Under the pieces are notes generated by a model. The model ran no database searches. It had not been told where the DNA came from and saw nothing but the letters and a program-made list of their open reading frames with translations. From NCBI GenBank assembly GCA_946902985.2, contig OX336389.2:124779572-124843571 (forward strand): a stretch of 64,000 bases of DNA, read 5' to 3'. Positions 44,012 through 55,026 of this stretch are shown here, piece after piece. Made by a program: the position numbers and the translations under genes. Origin of the DNA: Meconema thalassinum. Its lineage: Eukaryota; Arthropoda; Insecta; Orthoptera; Tettigoniidae. How positions within the stretch are numbered: the stretch's first letter is position 1; each line of letters begins with the position of its first letter.

Positions 44012-45442
44012 GAAGTTCCGTGACGAACTAAAGAGCCTACTTTCCTTAAAATTTAAAATTCATGCCAATGATTAATCTAAATGGATCCAGGCCTATCTAA
44101 ATAATGACGAAATTAAGTTGGTAATATCGAAATTTCTAATCAGTTCGAAATACGGTATACCTGACATAATGTAGCCTAACAGAGAACTACAGTTGGCAGC
44201 CCTGCTGACTGAATATATTCTTAGTTCCAACTCTTAAGGTACAGAATACAAAATTTGGTTGAAGTCCAATGGATAGCATGGACGTTACATGCAGTTAAAT
44301 ATTGGATCTAACAGCGCGCGAAAAATCATGTTGGCAACAATGACATACATGTAGGCTATTGGACAGAAATAATCTGAAATAATATGATCTATTGTTGTGT
44401 CAATTTTGAATGAAATCCATTATTTAGTATAGATGTTACATGCATTTTAAAATTGGACCTATCAGCAGGCTTAGAATCATGTTGGCAGCAGTGGCGTGGG
44501 CCTATATTAGTTACTCCAACTTAATCTAGAATGCCATGTACTATACGTGTGCAAAGTTTAGAGTTAATGGCTTGCATACTTTCTGATATATTGATATTAG
44601 GTTAACAAAAATAGAGACAGCATTTATTAACAGTTGGCAGCCCTGGTTACGCTTAAGAATCGGCATAGTCATATCTGTTATGGCACACATAGCACACACG
44701 AAATTTGATTGAAATCCCAATGATAGTATAGAAGTTACATGTATTTAAAATTGGACCTCTCAGCAGGCTTAGAATCATGTTGGTAGCACTGACGTATATA
44801 AGTTACTCCAAATTAATATAGAATGTCAGGTACTATACGTGTGCATAGTTTAAAGCTGTCGGCTTGCATACTTTCTGATATATGGGTATTTGGATTTAAA
44901 AAATTGAGAGCATTTATTAACAGTTGGCAGCCCTGGAGGCTCTTAAGAATAGGCTCAGTCATATCTGTTTATGTACACATAGCACGTACGAAATTCGGTT
45001 GAATTCCAATTGATAGTGTAGAAGTTATATGCATTTAAAAATTGGACGTATCAGCAGGCTTATAATCATTTTGGCAACACTGCCATGTATGGCCACCTGG
45101 AAATTAAATATTATTATCTATACGTGTGCCAATTTTGAAATAGCTCCCATTGATACCTTCCAAGATATCCAACATGGAGCTCAAATTTCAATTCCGATTT
45201 TTCAGCAGTTGGTAGCACTGACATCATTTTCAAATATGGCCGTGAGATATTCAAGTATAGATCTTTACTCTTACCAAATTTTGTTTCGATTGCTCCAGCC
45301 GTTTAGGAGTTGATAGGGGGGGGGGGGGACACACACAGCCAGACAGACAGACAGACAGACAGAAGGACAGACAGACAGACAGACACACATTTGCCCGATC
45401 TCATAAGTCTACTTTTTCCTCATTTTTGCAAAATGTGAAAAG
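44012..45442 (+). mobile_element. Non-autonomous element with AGCCTACTTT ends, copy B
   Basis: Same order of motifs as 4921-6025, but longer because it has more internal direct repeats (TTGAAATCC and GGACCTATCAGCAGGCTTAG units near 44253, 44410, 44708 and 45003). The 3' end has GTTTAGGAGTTGATAGG, a G-run, (CAGA)n at about 45340-45384, and GAAAAGTAGGCTAA. The AT heptamer tract on both sides shows it landed inside a microsatellite. Confidence 0.8.
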
Positions 45443-45556
45443 TAGGCTAAAAATTAAAATTAACTTCTATCCGTACCTCAGTCGCCTGCTAAGGTTGGCA
45501 GCTGGCGGAAGCTTGGACACATAGTTTGAGTTGAATTGAATGTTACATCAGAATTT

Positions 45557-45856
45557 TCTTCAGACGCAACTGATTTGAGAGGTCAACAGCGCGAAAGGGA
45601 TATCTTGATTTATTGAGAATTTTGAAACTTAAACCAACGGCGTACAGAAATTACAACCGGGGATATAGTCGCTTGAATGGAAAAACCTCTCGAAAAAAGC
45701 ATACGTTGCTTTCATTGTAGCCTCAGAACTTTCCTCGGTCACAACCGATTTGAGTTATCAACAGCGCAAAAGAGAGATCGTGATTCATGGAGTGATTTAA
45801 GACACAAACCAACAGTGTACAGTAACTACAGCCTGAGGTATGGATGATTGAATGAA
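45557..45856. repeat. Degenerate ~180-bp direct duplication
   Basis: ACTGATTTGAGAGGTCAACAGC (45568) and ACCGATTTGAGTTATCAACAGC (45747) mark related halves, each continuing to AAACCAACGGCGTACAG or AAACCAACAGTGTACAG. No coding content. Confidence 0.65.
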
Positions 45857-45859
45857 ACT

Positions 45860-46670
45860 AAAAGTGGAAAATATCAGGGAAAAATTGTGTTTTAATATAA
45901 CTCAAGTAATGAGAGAGATGATTTTATATGCCTATGACTTTTTATCTGGGCTTATATACATTTATTTTAAAAAGTAATTGAGTAAATCAATCCGGTAGAA
46001 CGTCCGGAATGACTGACTTTATTTTTCATCGATTTTCTTAATACTGTATATAAATTGCGGATTTACTCCGCACAATAACTGTAGGTTATACCGGTGAAAT
46101 CTAAGATTTACCAGTCCTCGCCTATTTACAGTAGGGCCTAAAAGCCTATTTACGTATAAGACACGTTTCAAGAAGGCCAGCAGTAGACTGGGTAGTAATC
46201 CCTGCGACTTGCCTTTTAAAGCTGCTGCTAAATGTAGACTATCGGTAATTAAGTTGAGCACAGTTATAATTCTTTACGGTTGGAACACTTTGATAATGAA
46301 GAGAAAATTACTTTGAGAAGCGATGCTGTCTAAATTGCTTCGTTTGATGTGGAAACCTCAGAACTGTACTGCCAACAATTATGAGCGTATATTTTAAGGC
46401 CATGCGCATTCGTCTGCTCGAGAAATTCCTCGCCCTCACAAGGTCTAGAGAAAGGCAACTGTAATAACTTCTTTGATTCAACTTACTGGAGCTCCGCAAA
46501 AATGCTTCAAGATTCATATGTGGCAGCAGTGGTCTCGAGAGGGCCGTGAATAAAACATGTCTCTCTTCCTCTCTCCTTCTCTCCCTCCCTGACAGTCATT
46601 TGCTCCTTTAGTGTGCCACGTTGGATCGTACGAGTGAAATACGTCAGTGATTTGGGCATTGAAATCAAGG
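45860..46670. other. Intergenic, nothing recognised
   Basis: No supported gene. Short ORFs on the minus strand lack recognisable motifs. Confidence 0.4.
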
Positions 46671-46676
46671 CAGTAG

Positions 46677-47330
46677 TACAGGGTCATTATATATGTGCGC
46701 GCAAGTAAACACGGCAAGCTAAGCCGGCTGTGACTGGCGCAGATCGCGGGCGCGCGTATCCGGTTCAGCTGGTGGTAGGCGCGCTCCGCTGACTCATATC
46801 GTTCGTTCACACGTGTTTTGTCATTCATATGGGCATGTATCTGCAAAGCTTATAAGTTAGTGTTGCATGTTTAGTGAGTATTGTGATTACTGTGATTGTT
46901 GGTCATATCTAGACACCAATTCACATTGCGCGAACGTGTGTATCTCCATAATTCGTATATGAAAAGCAGAAAATCTTGTTCTGAAACGAGACGAAAATTT
47001 CGAATCAAGTTTCCAGGAAGACCTGTCCCTAATGCCAGTACAATTAGGAGGCTCGCTAAACGATTCAAGGAAGCAGGCTCCGTAAATAATAAAAGAGTTG
47101 ACAGACATTCTTTCATCAGAAGATGTCAGGTGTGTGTTACAAGCGAGGGAGGGCATTTTCAGCAACGCCTATGAGCACTGTAAGTACACATTATTGAACA
47201 TGTTTGGTAAAAGTATGAAAGTGCGCGCCACCACCGGCTGAACCGGGTACGCGCGGCCGCAATCTGCGCCAGTCACAGCCGGCTTAGCTTGCCGTGTTTA
47301 TTGAGGCGCACATATATAATGACCCTGTAC
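46677..47330. mobile_element. TACAGGGT transposon 2 with helix-turn-helix ORF
   Basis: Inverted ends of about 115 bp, both starting TACAGGGTCATTATATATG, with long GC-rich stretches (GGCAAGCTAAGCCGGCTGTG) conserved between arms. Structure matches element 1 at 18607-19412. The interior has a single transposase-type DNA-binding ORF. Confidence 0.85.
46896..47174 (+). pseudogene. Transposase N-terminal helix-turn-helix remnant
   Basis: Ninety-two codons with TLRERVYLHNSYMKSRKSC, RRKFRIKFPGRPVPNAST and IRRLAKRFKEAGSVNNK. It is clearly homologous to the ORF at 18961 and to the DUF4817-type domain found at the start of insect transposases. Past GSVNNK the reading leaves the domain and runs into the TIR-proximal sequence without any catalytic D residues. 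It could be expressed as a short DNA-binding protein or be a fossil. Confidence 0.65.
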
Positions 47331-47347
47331 TACTAGATCAGCAGTAG

Positions 47348-47567
47348 GGGAGCGTGATGGCGCAGTGGCTTAGCTGCTCGTCTTTCACCCGTACGGCCGG
47401 GGTTCGAATCCCGGTGACAGCGGTGTGGAATTTTCACCTGAAAAATCACGTGGCGTCAGGAAGGGCATCCGGCCTTAAATCCCCGGCCAAAACCAAAATG
47501 AGCCTGGTTGGCTCCGGCGACCCCAAATTAATTGGGAAAAGCCGAAGAAAGTAGTAGTAGTAGTAGT
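47348..47567 (+). mobile_element. SINE-C, complete, with 19-bp TSD
   Basis: Box A ATGGCGCAGTGGCTTAG (47358-) and box B GGTTCGAATCC (about 47401-47411). The body has GGCATCCGGCCTTAAATC and GGCGACCCC, and the tail is (GTA)n. The duplication ACTACTAGATCAGCAGTAG is at 47329-47347 and 47568-47586. It inserted right beside the end of TACAGGGT element 2. Confidence 0.92.
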
Positions 47568-47693
47568 ACTACTAGATCAGCAGTAGCTCTTCCAAATTGT
47601 CACACTGCTACGCAACAGCCAAGGTATATTGGCCTTGCATTTGCCAAGCAGGCACTACAAAACCTCGATCAGCGTTACACAATCGTACATACG

Positions 47694-48419
47694 TCCCCCA
47701 GGGGCTCACGACTAGTGAAATGTCGGTTGGCAACCACGGTACCCCAGCTGAGTCAAGCATTGCTTCCACTTACTTGTGCCGGACCCCTTTCTGCCATCTT
47801 TTCTGTGGATCTCTCTTGGTCAACTCTTGTTCTCTTCTGACCTCGATGATATTAGGGTATCCGAGGCCTAGGGAGTCTTTCAATTTCTCGCCTTAATTGG
47901 TCCTTGTCTCATCTTTCCTGATACCCTCATTCTTCAAGAGACAGACCTCTAGTATTCTTTTCCTGGTATCTCCTGCCTTCTGCACAAGGCCCTAAAGGAG
48001 ACAGGGTGTGTGTAGCCCCACCACTTATGGTTCACCCTAGGTAGTCCTACACCCTCAAGAGTTCACGGCTGGTGAGTTCGGGAGTTGGCGATCCCAAGGG
48101 ATTCCTGAGGCCTTTTGGGCCAAACCCTCTCACCTTTCCTATCTGCCTTTCATGGCTCTACTTTTTACTAAGTCCCACAATCCTCATTCTTCGAGGGTTG
48201 AGGACATTTCCTTTCCTCGCGTCTTTAATGTACCTTATTCCTCCTTTTATTTTTCGTTTCTTCTTCTAACATGTAAGTCCGTAGTTAGTTTAAATTGTAA
48301 GTTTGTAGTTAGATTTACGTATAGGTTCATTTTCATAATCACGATCACCCAAACCATTAGGGGCCGATAACCTAGATGTTAGACCCCTTAAAAAAACAAT
48401 TACCATTATCATCATCATG
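47694..48419 (+). mobile_element. ~726-bp retroposon family, copy 3, full length
   Basis: Begins TCCCCCAGGGGCTCACG and ends CCCTTAAAAAAACAATTACC plus (ATC)n. The TSD ATCGTACATACG is at 47682-47693 and 48420-48431. The 5' half holds GGTTGGCAACCACGG and CCAGCTGAGTCAAGCATTGC, and a second GTTCGGGAGTTGGCGATCCC module lies at 48075-48095. No RT motifs in any frame. This copy fixes the family boundaries for the other two long and three short copies. Confidence 0.9.
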
Positions 48420-48566
48420 ATCGTACATACGCTGAACTGTCAGTCACATTTGGACGAGCCGCCGCTGTATTGGTCCCATCAGGTAGACTGCACTGAACTC
48501 GAGAGAGCTAAACTTTCAGGTACCGGTATATAAGCTATTTGAAACTCTCAAATAGATAAATCGTAT

Positions 48567-48619
<53 letters not shown>
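48567..48619. repeat. (TAG)n microsatellite
   Basis: About 17 uninterrupted triplets. Confidence 0.95.
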
Positions 48620-48689
48620 TTGTTATACCAAATGCGTTTTCTTATGCTCGCTAAGGTGAAACACAAATCAATGGGACCAAGCTGTCTCC

Positions 48690-48880
48690 GGACTAGGTGT
48701 AGGTAGACGAGTGAGTTTGAACCCCACAGTCGGCCGTTCTCAAAATGATTTTCCGCGGTTTCCCACTTTCAGTTCCAAGCAAATAGCGGGACGGTACCTT
48801 CTGACAGGCCACGGCCGCTTCCTTCCAAAGCCTTGCCCAGTTTCATTGATCTCTCATGAACTCATGTCGTGAGGTCGGCG
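48690..48880 (+). mobile_element. SINE-B-like fragment
   Basis: B-box-like GTTTGAACCCCAC, then CAGTCGGCCGTTCTC, GATTTTCCGCGGTTTCCCAC, GGGACGGTACCTTCTGACAG and GCCACGGCCGCTTCCTTCC. The tRNA-like first half is degraded. Confidence 0.75.
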
Positions 48881-49369
48881 TCATTTAGCTATAATAAAAA
48901 TTACCGCCACATAGAAAGTAGTCGCATTTTATCCACGAACCCGTTGAAACGAAAATAATAAAGTGGTAGACACACAAACATTGAAGCAGATGACGTAGAT
49001 ATTTCACCCCTTAAAGCAATAATCACCACTATCACACATACATTATTAACCAACATATAGAACAACATTCACGCTTAGCAAATGACTGTCCAACCGTACT
49101 TTAACAAGGGCATCATTTAGTTGAGCATTTGCTTTGTACAATGTGTGTTTGTTTCAAACAAGATTTTTTTAAAATCTAAGGATATGGGCCTAGTTATCAT
49201 AAGAAAACTTAAAATGTCTTCCTCTACTTTAGCCTTGAGATATTTATCGACTATGGATGACCACGGGAGTTTGGCCAAGGCAGCCTTAAACAACCAACGT
49301 CTATCGAGGAAGCGAAGGTGTTGACGATAATAAGTCTTCAGCGGTGGGGACAGGTGACTGTCGATAAGC

Positions 49370-49500
49370 AAATAAAAACAAAATGTTCAGCAAAGAACAT
49401 ATAGCCTACTTTCTCCTAAATGTATGGGTATACTTATAACTCTTTGCCCTTATCAAGGACTTGACTATAATTGAATGTTCGTTGTAGTAGCTGTTACTGC
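49370..49500. repeat. Dispersed ~130-bp repeat, copy 1
   Basis: AAAGAACATATAGCCTACTT and CTCTTTGCCCTTATCAAGGA match 63807-63935 in the same orientation. Unknown family. Confidence 0.7.
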
Positions 49501-49658
49501 AAACTAGCTGTGAATTAATATTCTTGTACGCCTCTGAGTGTTGAATGGGCAGGCAGTTTAAAGCAACCAGGAGGGATGCGATCCAGCTGGCAGTGCTTAA
49601 AGGTAATTGGAGTGCGGTCATGGCTAGAAGTTGAACTATTACAAAATTGTCTCTTCAG

Positions 49659-49762
49659 GAGGCCAAGGATTTGCCAAACGAAATGTTTGGAACAATTGCC
49701 ACTGTAACGCGCAAGAGGACAGCACCGTACAGAGACATTGAGAAGGCTGTGGATGACAACGG
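49659..49762 (+). other. Possible host exon (104 bp), weak
   Basis: A pyrimidine-rich TTGTCTCTTCAG precedes an open stretch that reads KDLPNEMFGTIATV, TRKRTAPYRDIEKAVDDNG, followed by a possible GT donor in CGGGTAGGC. The composition is protein-like (balanced, no repeats) and lies outside any repeat I recognise. The donor is poor and no partner exon was identified. I do not recognise the protein. Confidence 0.2.
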
Positions 49763-50600
49763 GTAGGCTATCTTGTTTTTCGATTCTCCCTTTTCTTTCA
49801 TCTTCTGTTTATATGCGAGGCTGGGGCTGTGATTATTAATAAACGAGTGTATACATTAGCCTCTCCATTGAGCTAAATAGCGTTTTATTTAGTATGTGTG
49901 GAGAGAGCTCGTCCTCATCATTTGTAAAAGAATCCAAGTAAAAAGTAGGTTTCGAACCCCAGTAAACCGCGTGAGAGACTAAAGCTCTAGCCCAGAGCCA
50001 AACATGTCCATAACACCTAAGTGTTATTAACTGATTTAGATACAACGTGTTAACAAATAATGTCTTGAAATAAACGCTTTCTTTACTGCAGTACATCTTC
50101 ATTATAAATCATGTCATACATAGTTTATATTTTTTCTACCAGTAGGCTATATCGCATGCAACATATTCAAACTACTGAAATATAGGACAGGCACAAGAGG
50201 TCAGCTGCCATCTTGTCATGTGACAAGAGACGGCTCAGCTCGTTTAAATCACTGATAAAGTGTAAAATTAGAATATAAAATTATAATAATCAACGGGTTA
50301 TATCCTTTAGGATAGCTTAAACCACCCTCGGCTTGATAATTATAATTGGTGAGTCCAAAGATATAAATTATAATGCTTGCTTAACTCACACGGTCGCCAT
50401 ATTTAAATGGTATGACTGATGACCTTGTAGATTGGTCACACGACGCGTGCCATATGAAGGTATGGTTTAACAAATTTGGTAAAGATCTGATGATTATTTT
50501 GGTCGTAATTTAATTTTAAGTGTCGACCATTTGACTGACTGCCATCAAGTTTTGGTAAAGATGGTGCCAATATAAAACATGACACTGAGGTGCCTATACC
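49763..50600. other. Intergenic, nothing recognised
   Basis: AT-rich with no supported gene. Confidence 0.4.
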
Positions 50601-50753
50601 AAATTTCGTTCAATTCGGTTTCGTCATGTTTCATTGATAGGGGGTGGACAGACATACACACACTCACACAAACACAGACAGAGACAAAATGTTTCGCCCT
50701 GCGTAGATCTCATGTCTACTTTCATTTGTTTGCAAAAATCGAAAGTAGGCTAA
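50600..50753 (+). mobile_element. 3' end fragment of AGCCTACTTT-type element
   Basis: AAATTTCGTTCAATTCGG, TGATAGGGGGTGGACAGAC, a CACA/CAGA stretch, CTCATGTCTACTTTC and GAAAGTAGGCTAA correspond to the last ~150 bp of the elements at 4921 and 44012. Confidence 0.65.
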
Positions 50754-50853
50754 TAAATCACTGAGCAAGGAAGAAGTGAAGAGTGACAGAATCAATTATA
50801 GGAATTCTTGTTACGGCACCGTTCACACTAATCCATCAAACGAAATGTGATGC

Positions 50854-50999
50854 TTTTCAGTCGACCAACACGATTGTACCCAATTGTAATGGGTGTTTCC
50901 TTAATCCTGAAAAAAATTAACATGAGATTAATAAATGTTCGTGTAATTTTTCTCAGGATTAAGGAAGCTCCCATTACAATGATGTTGACCGACTGAAAA
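50854..50999. mobile_element. 146-bp fold-back MITE
   Basis: TTTTCAGTCGACCAACA at the left end pairs with TGTTGACCGACTGAAAA at the right, and the inner arms pair through CCCATTACAAT and CTTAATCCTGA. A similar right end occurs at 19457-19472. Confidence 0.8.
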
Positions 51000-51179
51000 A
51001 CATTAAATTTTGATTACTAAAGCAACACCGAAAAATAGTTTCCAATGCCATAATAATCCATCAAAATTGTGGAACAAGATTGTATGGGACTTCATTCGCA
51101 ATATAATTAAATACGTGTACATATCAAGGAACTGTACTAGCGAATCTGTCATGCAGCATTTTTAGGGTACTTGTTAAAT

Positions 51180-51500
51180 GAAAACATAGAAGTATTAAAA
51201 CATTTAAACTTTGTCGGCGTTGTCACAAAGAGTTTGAAACTCCTGCTTATGTCACACTTGGTGCAATGTTGAGAAACTCACGCCACCAGGCTATAAGATC
51301 ATTAATGGCAGATGTCCTTAGGAACTAGTCTTATTGGTCTACAGAGATGTGGATGGTGCAGAACTACAGGAGCAACATTAGTGACTTCAAACCCAACTCT
51401 GCAGAACTATTCGTAACAGATACAACTATTTCATGGCTGCACAAAGAGTGGGAGTGCTCAGTAGAGATACTGACTCGACAGTGTGAATTAGGAAAGGTCT
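51180..51500 (+). pseudogene. R2-like LINE C-terminal fragment, degraded
   Basis: RRCHKEFETPAYVTLGAMLR, NSRHQAIRSLMADVLRN, VYRDV and a T-DTTISW segment in mixed frames resemble, in order, the C-terminal part of R2-type reverse transcriptases (C-x2-C...H-x3-C region with ETxAHVLxxC, RHxxVxxxLA, VxxEVxxx, IIDPTVRxE). The finger residues are incomplete and several stops are present. Assignment rests on the order of short matches, so it is tentative. Confidence 0.45.
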
Positions 51501-51894
51501 CGTGCCATTGTGTAGAGAACGCTGCACTGCACAGTCAATACGGTATCTACTCACTTTTCCCTCTTTTGCTGAATGTTCCATGTTTCCTGGCGGCTTTAAT
51601 TTTGACGGCGTCGTGGATGTTATCTGCGAAATAATATTTTGTGTGTAATGCTGAAATTACTTAGTTACTTTATTAACGTGTATACAACGGACAATTAAAT
51701 TCTTTTTCTTTGTGTACGCAAATTTCACTTGTTTTTATTCATATGGACATCACTTGCTTAGTTGAAATGGCCACCACTAGTGTTTTTTAGTTAGCCATTA
51801 TAACAACGTAGTTTTGATTTAAGTCGAATTCTGTGTATTTTATGTTGAACCAAATTACCTGGTTACTTAAATTAAAAATAGATAACACACACTA

Positions 51895-52010
51895 TTACAG
51901 TCATCACAATTAACACCGGTTAACAGACAGATTCTACACACACCCAAAGTACACGGGGCTACATGACCACGTTGTCGCAGCCCCTAAACTTAAGAACCAA
52001 CCAACCAAAT
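51895..52010 (+). mobile_element. SINE 3' fragment (GGGGCTACATGACCAC type)
   Basis: AAAGTACACGGGGCTACATG and TCGCAGCCCCTAAA are the reverse orientation of the 6955 and 9398 family 3' ends. Confidence 0.7.
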
Positions 52011-52384
52011 TACCTGGTTTAAATTAATGAGTTTATTAGAACATTTAGTTGTTGTGAAATATTATGAACGTGATGTTAAACCTCTGATAGAAGAGGTTCT
52101 GCGAGCAGAAAAATTGAAAACTTGCCAATTTCTTTGAAAGCGTCAAGTGCGCCTTAGATGCTAAAATTTCGACAGTGCATTTCATTGAACGTACTCTTGC
52201 AGTGAGAAAAAGAAACCAGTGCATTTATTTTTTTTCATATCGAATCTGACCATTTCCTTATGAGAGTGGGAGTTCAACCCACCTCCCTCCTCATATCTCC
52301 CTTACAAGGCTATACAGCCTGTTGTAACTTCATGCCATTACTCAAATCCTCCACCGCAGACCCCGGAACCGATCCGGAGCCAAT

Positions 52385-52417
52385 TGGATGAATGATTGAT
52401 TGATTGATGGATTGATG

Positions 52418-52501
<84 letters not shown>

Positions 52502-52502
52502 A
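52385..52502. repeat. (GATT)n microsatellite
   Basis: About 29 units. The NQSI-repeat ORF across it is an artefact. Confidence 0.97.
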
Positions 52503-53029
52503 TTTAGTTTGAGGTACACTTCAGTGATGGTCTCTTAGTGGCCAATCTGTTGAGCAAAGATAGCTTTGAAACCAATTTTCAGTGTTGCCTTTTTAACAAT
52601 ATTTTGTCTTATTTTGTCTTACCAACCTAACTAATGTGGAAATCAAAAAACTTCTTAGTCCAACCACATTCAATTAATAGTTTTAATGTGTGTAACATTA
52701 ATGGCAGCATTTTATGATACTGATTACCGGTTTATTGTGTCATTTTTTGAAATAGGACAAACATTCATAAATGTGAACCTAAATCAATATCAAAAGTTTT
52801 TTTTCTCTCCTGTAAAATTTTGGTTTTTGGACTTACGGGGTTTTTGATTTCCCTGCTTCAATTGATATTGTGGCTTTTAGTCAGATAAGATCATTCCAAT
52901 TACTGGAATATGCGGACAAAAAATAACCTGCATGTGATTAAGATATACAGGGTGTATCCGTGATGATGTTACAAACTTTTAGGGATGTTGGAGTGAGGTA
53001 AATAGATCAATGTGAGATAAGGACCCATA

Positions 53030-53938
53030 GAGAGGTGTGCAAATTATTAGACTTGATGGCAGTTTTCCAAAATACCTTATATACTTTTCATGGCTTAATG
53101 CACAAAAATATGTTTGCGAGGCGCTGAATTTACTTCAAATCTTTAACCAAGGGTCTTAATGATATTTTCTTTTACGAAACTCAAAGTAAAATTATTTTTA
53201 TAATTTCTACTAACAGAAGAGCCTTGCTAATGCTTAATGCCACGCGTTTTGTTTTGATTACTCAGCTCTACTTTTCGTGTGAATTTAGAGCAGTGAGATT
53301 TGGAGTCTAATTTCACTGATGGTCCGTTATTGAACTATTCAGAGATTCATGAACCATGCATTGAAATCACCTGACTTACAACCGACAGTAGTGGCTACGC
53401 TGGCTAAAGCGCAGTGTTAGGTCATGGGGACAAGCTCTCTGCTGACTCGGTAGACGCGTGGGTTCGAGCCCCACCGTCGGCCGTCCTTGAAATGGTTTTC
53501 CGTGGTTTCCCATTTTCAACACCAGGTAAATGCTGGGACGGTACCTTCTGACAGGCCATGGCCGCTTCCTTCCACAACCTTCTCCAATTGCATTCACCTT
53601 AATCAATTCCATCTCTCATCCCGACGCGCAGGTCGCCCACGGGCGTCGAATAGAAAGACCTGCACTAGGTCTCTGAGGAGACCACACGAAAAAAAAAACT
53701 GACTTACAGGGTACATTCCTAAGTCAATGAAAAATAGAAAATTGACCCAGGTCAGGTATCCCTCGGAATGTTCTATTTTGAAAGTTTTCAGACGCAATTC
53801 CTTATGGGAAAAGGTGTAAGTCCACGGGAGAGAAAACATTAATAAGTAGGGTAAAAAAAGTTGGTCAATAAAACGATTTTTTTTTTAATGTGACTGTTTA
53901 AAAATCTCTATTTGATTCTAATAATTTGCACACCTCTG
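53030..53938. mobile_element. Tc1/mariner-type MITE with AGAGGTGTGCAAATTATTAG ends
   Basis: Perfect inverted AGAGGTGTGCAAATTATTAGA termini (21 bp) flanked by TA (53028-53029 and 53939-53940). Similar GTGTGCAAATTATTAG sequences occur at 12955 and 14757. The interior is non-coding and contains a SINE-B. Confidence 0.85.
53384..53699 (+). mobile_element. SINE-B, complete
   Basis: Head with box A GTGGCTACGCTGGCTAAAG and box B GGTTCGAGCCCC (about 53460-53471), then CGTCGGCCGTCC. The body has the shared core GGTTTTCCGTGGTTTCCCAT, GGGACGGTACC and GGCCATGGCCGCTTCC, ending in CACACG and an A-run. Confidence 0.9.
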
Positions 53939-54007
53939 TAGCCCGGAAACGATCGAGTCAACAGTTATTAATAATCGCAGTTGTTAAACGTCCGTCCTCA
54001 ATTTTAG

Positions 54008-54192
54008 TTCTTAACACATGCTGGGGTGGCGGAATTTCGTCCAGCGGGCGTTCTTTAACGTGCCGGAAGCCAACCATATGGGGTTGGCACGTTTAAACAC
54101 CCATAAACACCACCGACCGCAGTCAGGTTTGATCCCGCAAACTTGGGATTAGTAGACCAACGCCGTATCCACTGCACCACTGCGACCGGCAG
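54008..54192 (-). mobile_element. tRNA-derived SINE (GTTAACGTGCC type)
   Basis: Minus-strand head CGCAGTGGTGCAGTGGATAC with box B GGGATCAAACC, then a body with GCCAACCCCATATGG and ACGTTAAAGAACGCCCGC. Related to 11425-11625. Confidence 0.65.
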
Positions 54193-54308
54193 TCGAAAGT
54201 TAAAGCAATAATCTGTCTGAAACCACTGACAGCCGAATACATGTACTGTACTGTAATGTGCTACGATTGAAGGGTAGACACTCCCGACGAGCAGAAGAGG
54301 CTAGGTAC

Positions 54309-54582
54309 AGGCTGTTCCAAATCCACGAGTTTGAGTATGCGCACACGTGAGTACTCAGCATTGTTGCTCGGAGCACGGTTGGAGAGGGACTGGGGGTGAG
54401 AGCCAATACGTCCGGCGAAGGTCATAGCACAAGTCCATGCGCTTTCTGCCAGTCTTCATGTATCCACCGTGCAGTGACGGCAGCCCACCCACAGCAGAGC
54501 TGTATTGCATGTTGCAGGTTTACTCACTCAAGGCGGTGAGTACTCCGCTGCTCACTGGCGAGTTGCTCGGCTGGAACAGCCT
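54309..54582. mobile_element. Possible 274-bp MITE with 12-bp ends
   Basis: CAGGCTGTTCCA and its complement TGGAACAGCCTG delimit a GC-richer segment. Inner similarity between the arms is weak and no target duplication is clear. Confidence 0.35.
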
Positions 54583-55026
54583 GGAGGAGGATAACTCAAC
54601 TACTATACGGCGTACTGTCTGGATCGGAGTACGCTGTCTGTACTGTAGGCTTCAGTCTGTGTTGACGAGTTGAAGTGGTACGTTGCCATGCCTGCATTGA
54701 TGCAGGGGGACGCCATTTTGAACAGTTGTAAATGTAGCAGCTCGTGAAACGTGTGCAGTACACGGTATTAAATAAATGAGTAGCATTTTGCTTATAACTT
54801 GTGACTCGATCGTTTCCGTACTGTGGATCCTTATCTCCCATTGATCCATTTCCCTTCCTCCATCATCCCTGAATGTTTGTAACATCAACACGAACACATC
54901 CTGTATACCAGGAGGCTTATTTGCCCAGTGCAATCCACTTTTAGGTGTCCCGCATGTGCTACTAATGAACGGGAGGTCTAATAACTGAATTCCTAAGGGG
55001 TATCCTTTAATGAAAGCAAGTTACTA

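Larger units (their letters stand above)
52946..54905. mobile_element. TACAGGGT transposon 3, interrupted by a MITE
   Basis: The left end TACAGGGTGTATCCGTGATG and the right end, inverted TACAGGATGTGTTCGTGTTG, continue as inverted repeats through GTTACAAAC, GGGATG and GATCAATGxGAGATAAGGA. The left arm is cut at TA (53028-53029) by a MITE and resumes after 53940 with CGGAAACGATCGAGTC, which again pairs with the right arm (54797-54815). No transposase ORF. Confidence 0.85.

Noticed and set aside
51347..51634. 95-codon ORF as a host gene
   Set aside because: Its first half overlaps a degraded R2-like LINE fragment in mixed frames. The hydrophobic C-terminus lacks any supporting context.
52310..52519. 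ORF encoding repeated NQSI
   Set aside because: Pure product of the (GATT)n microsatellite.
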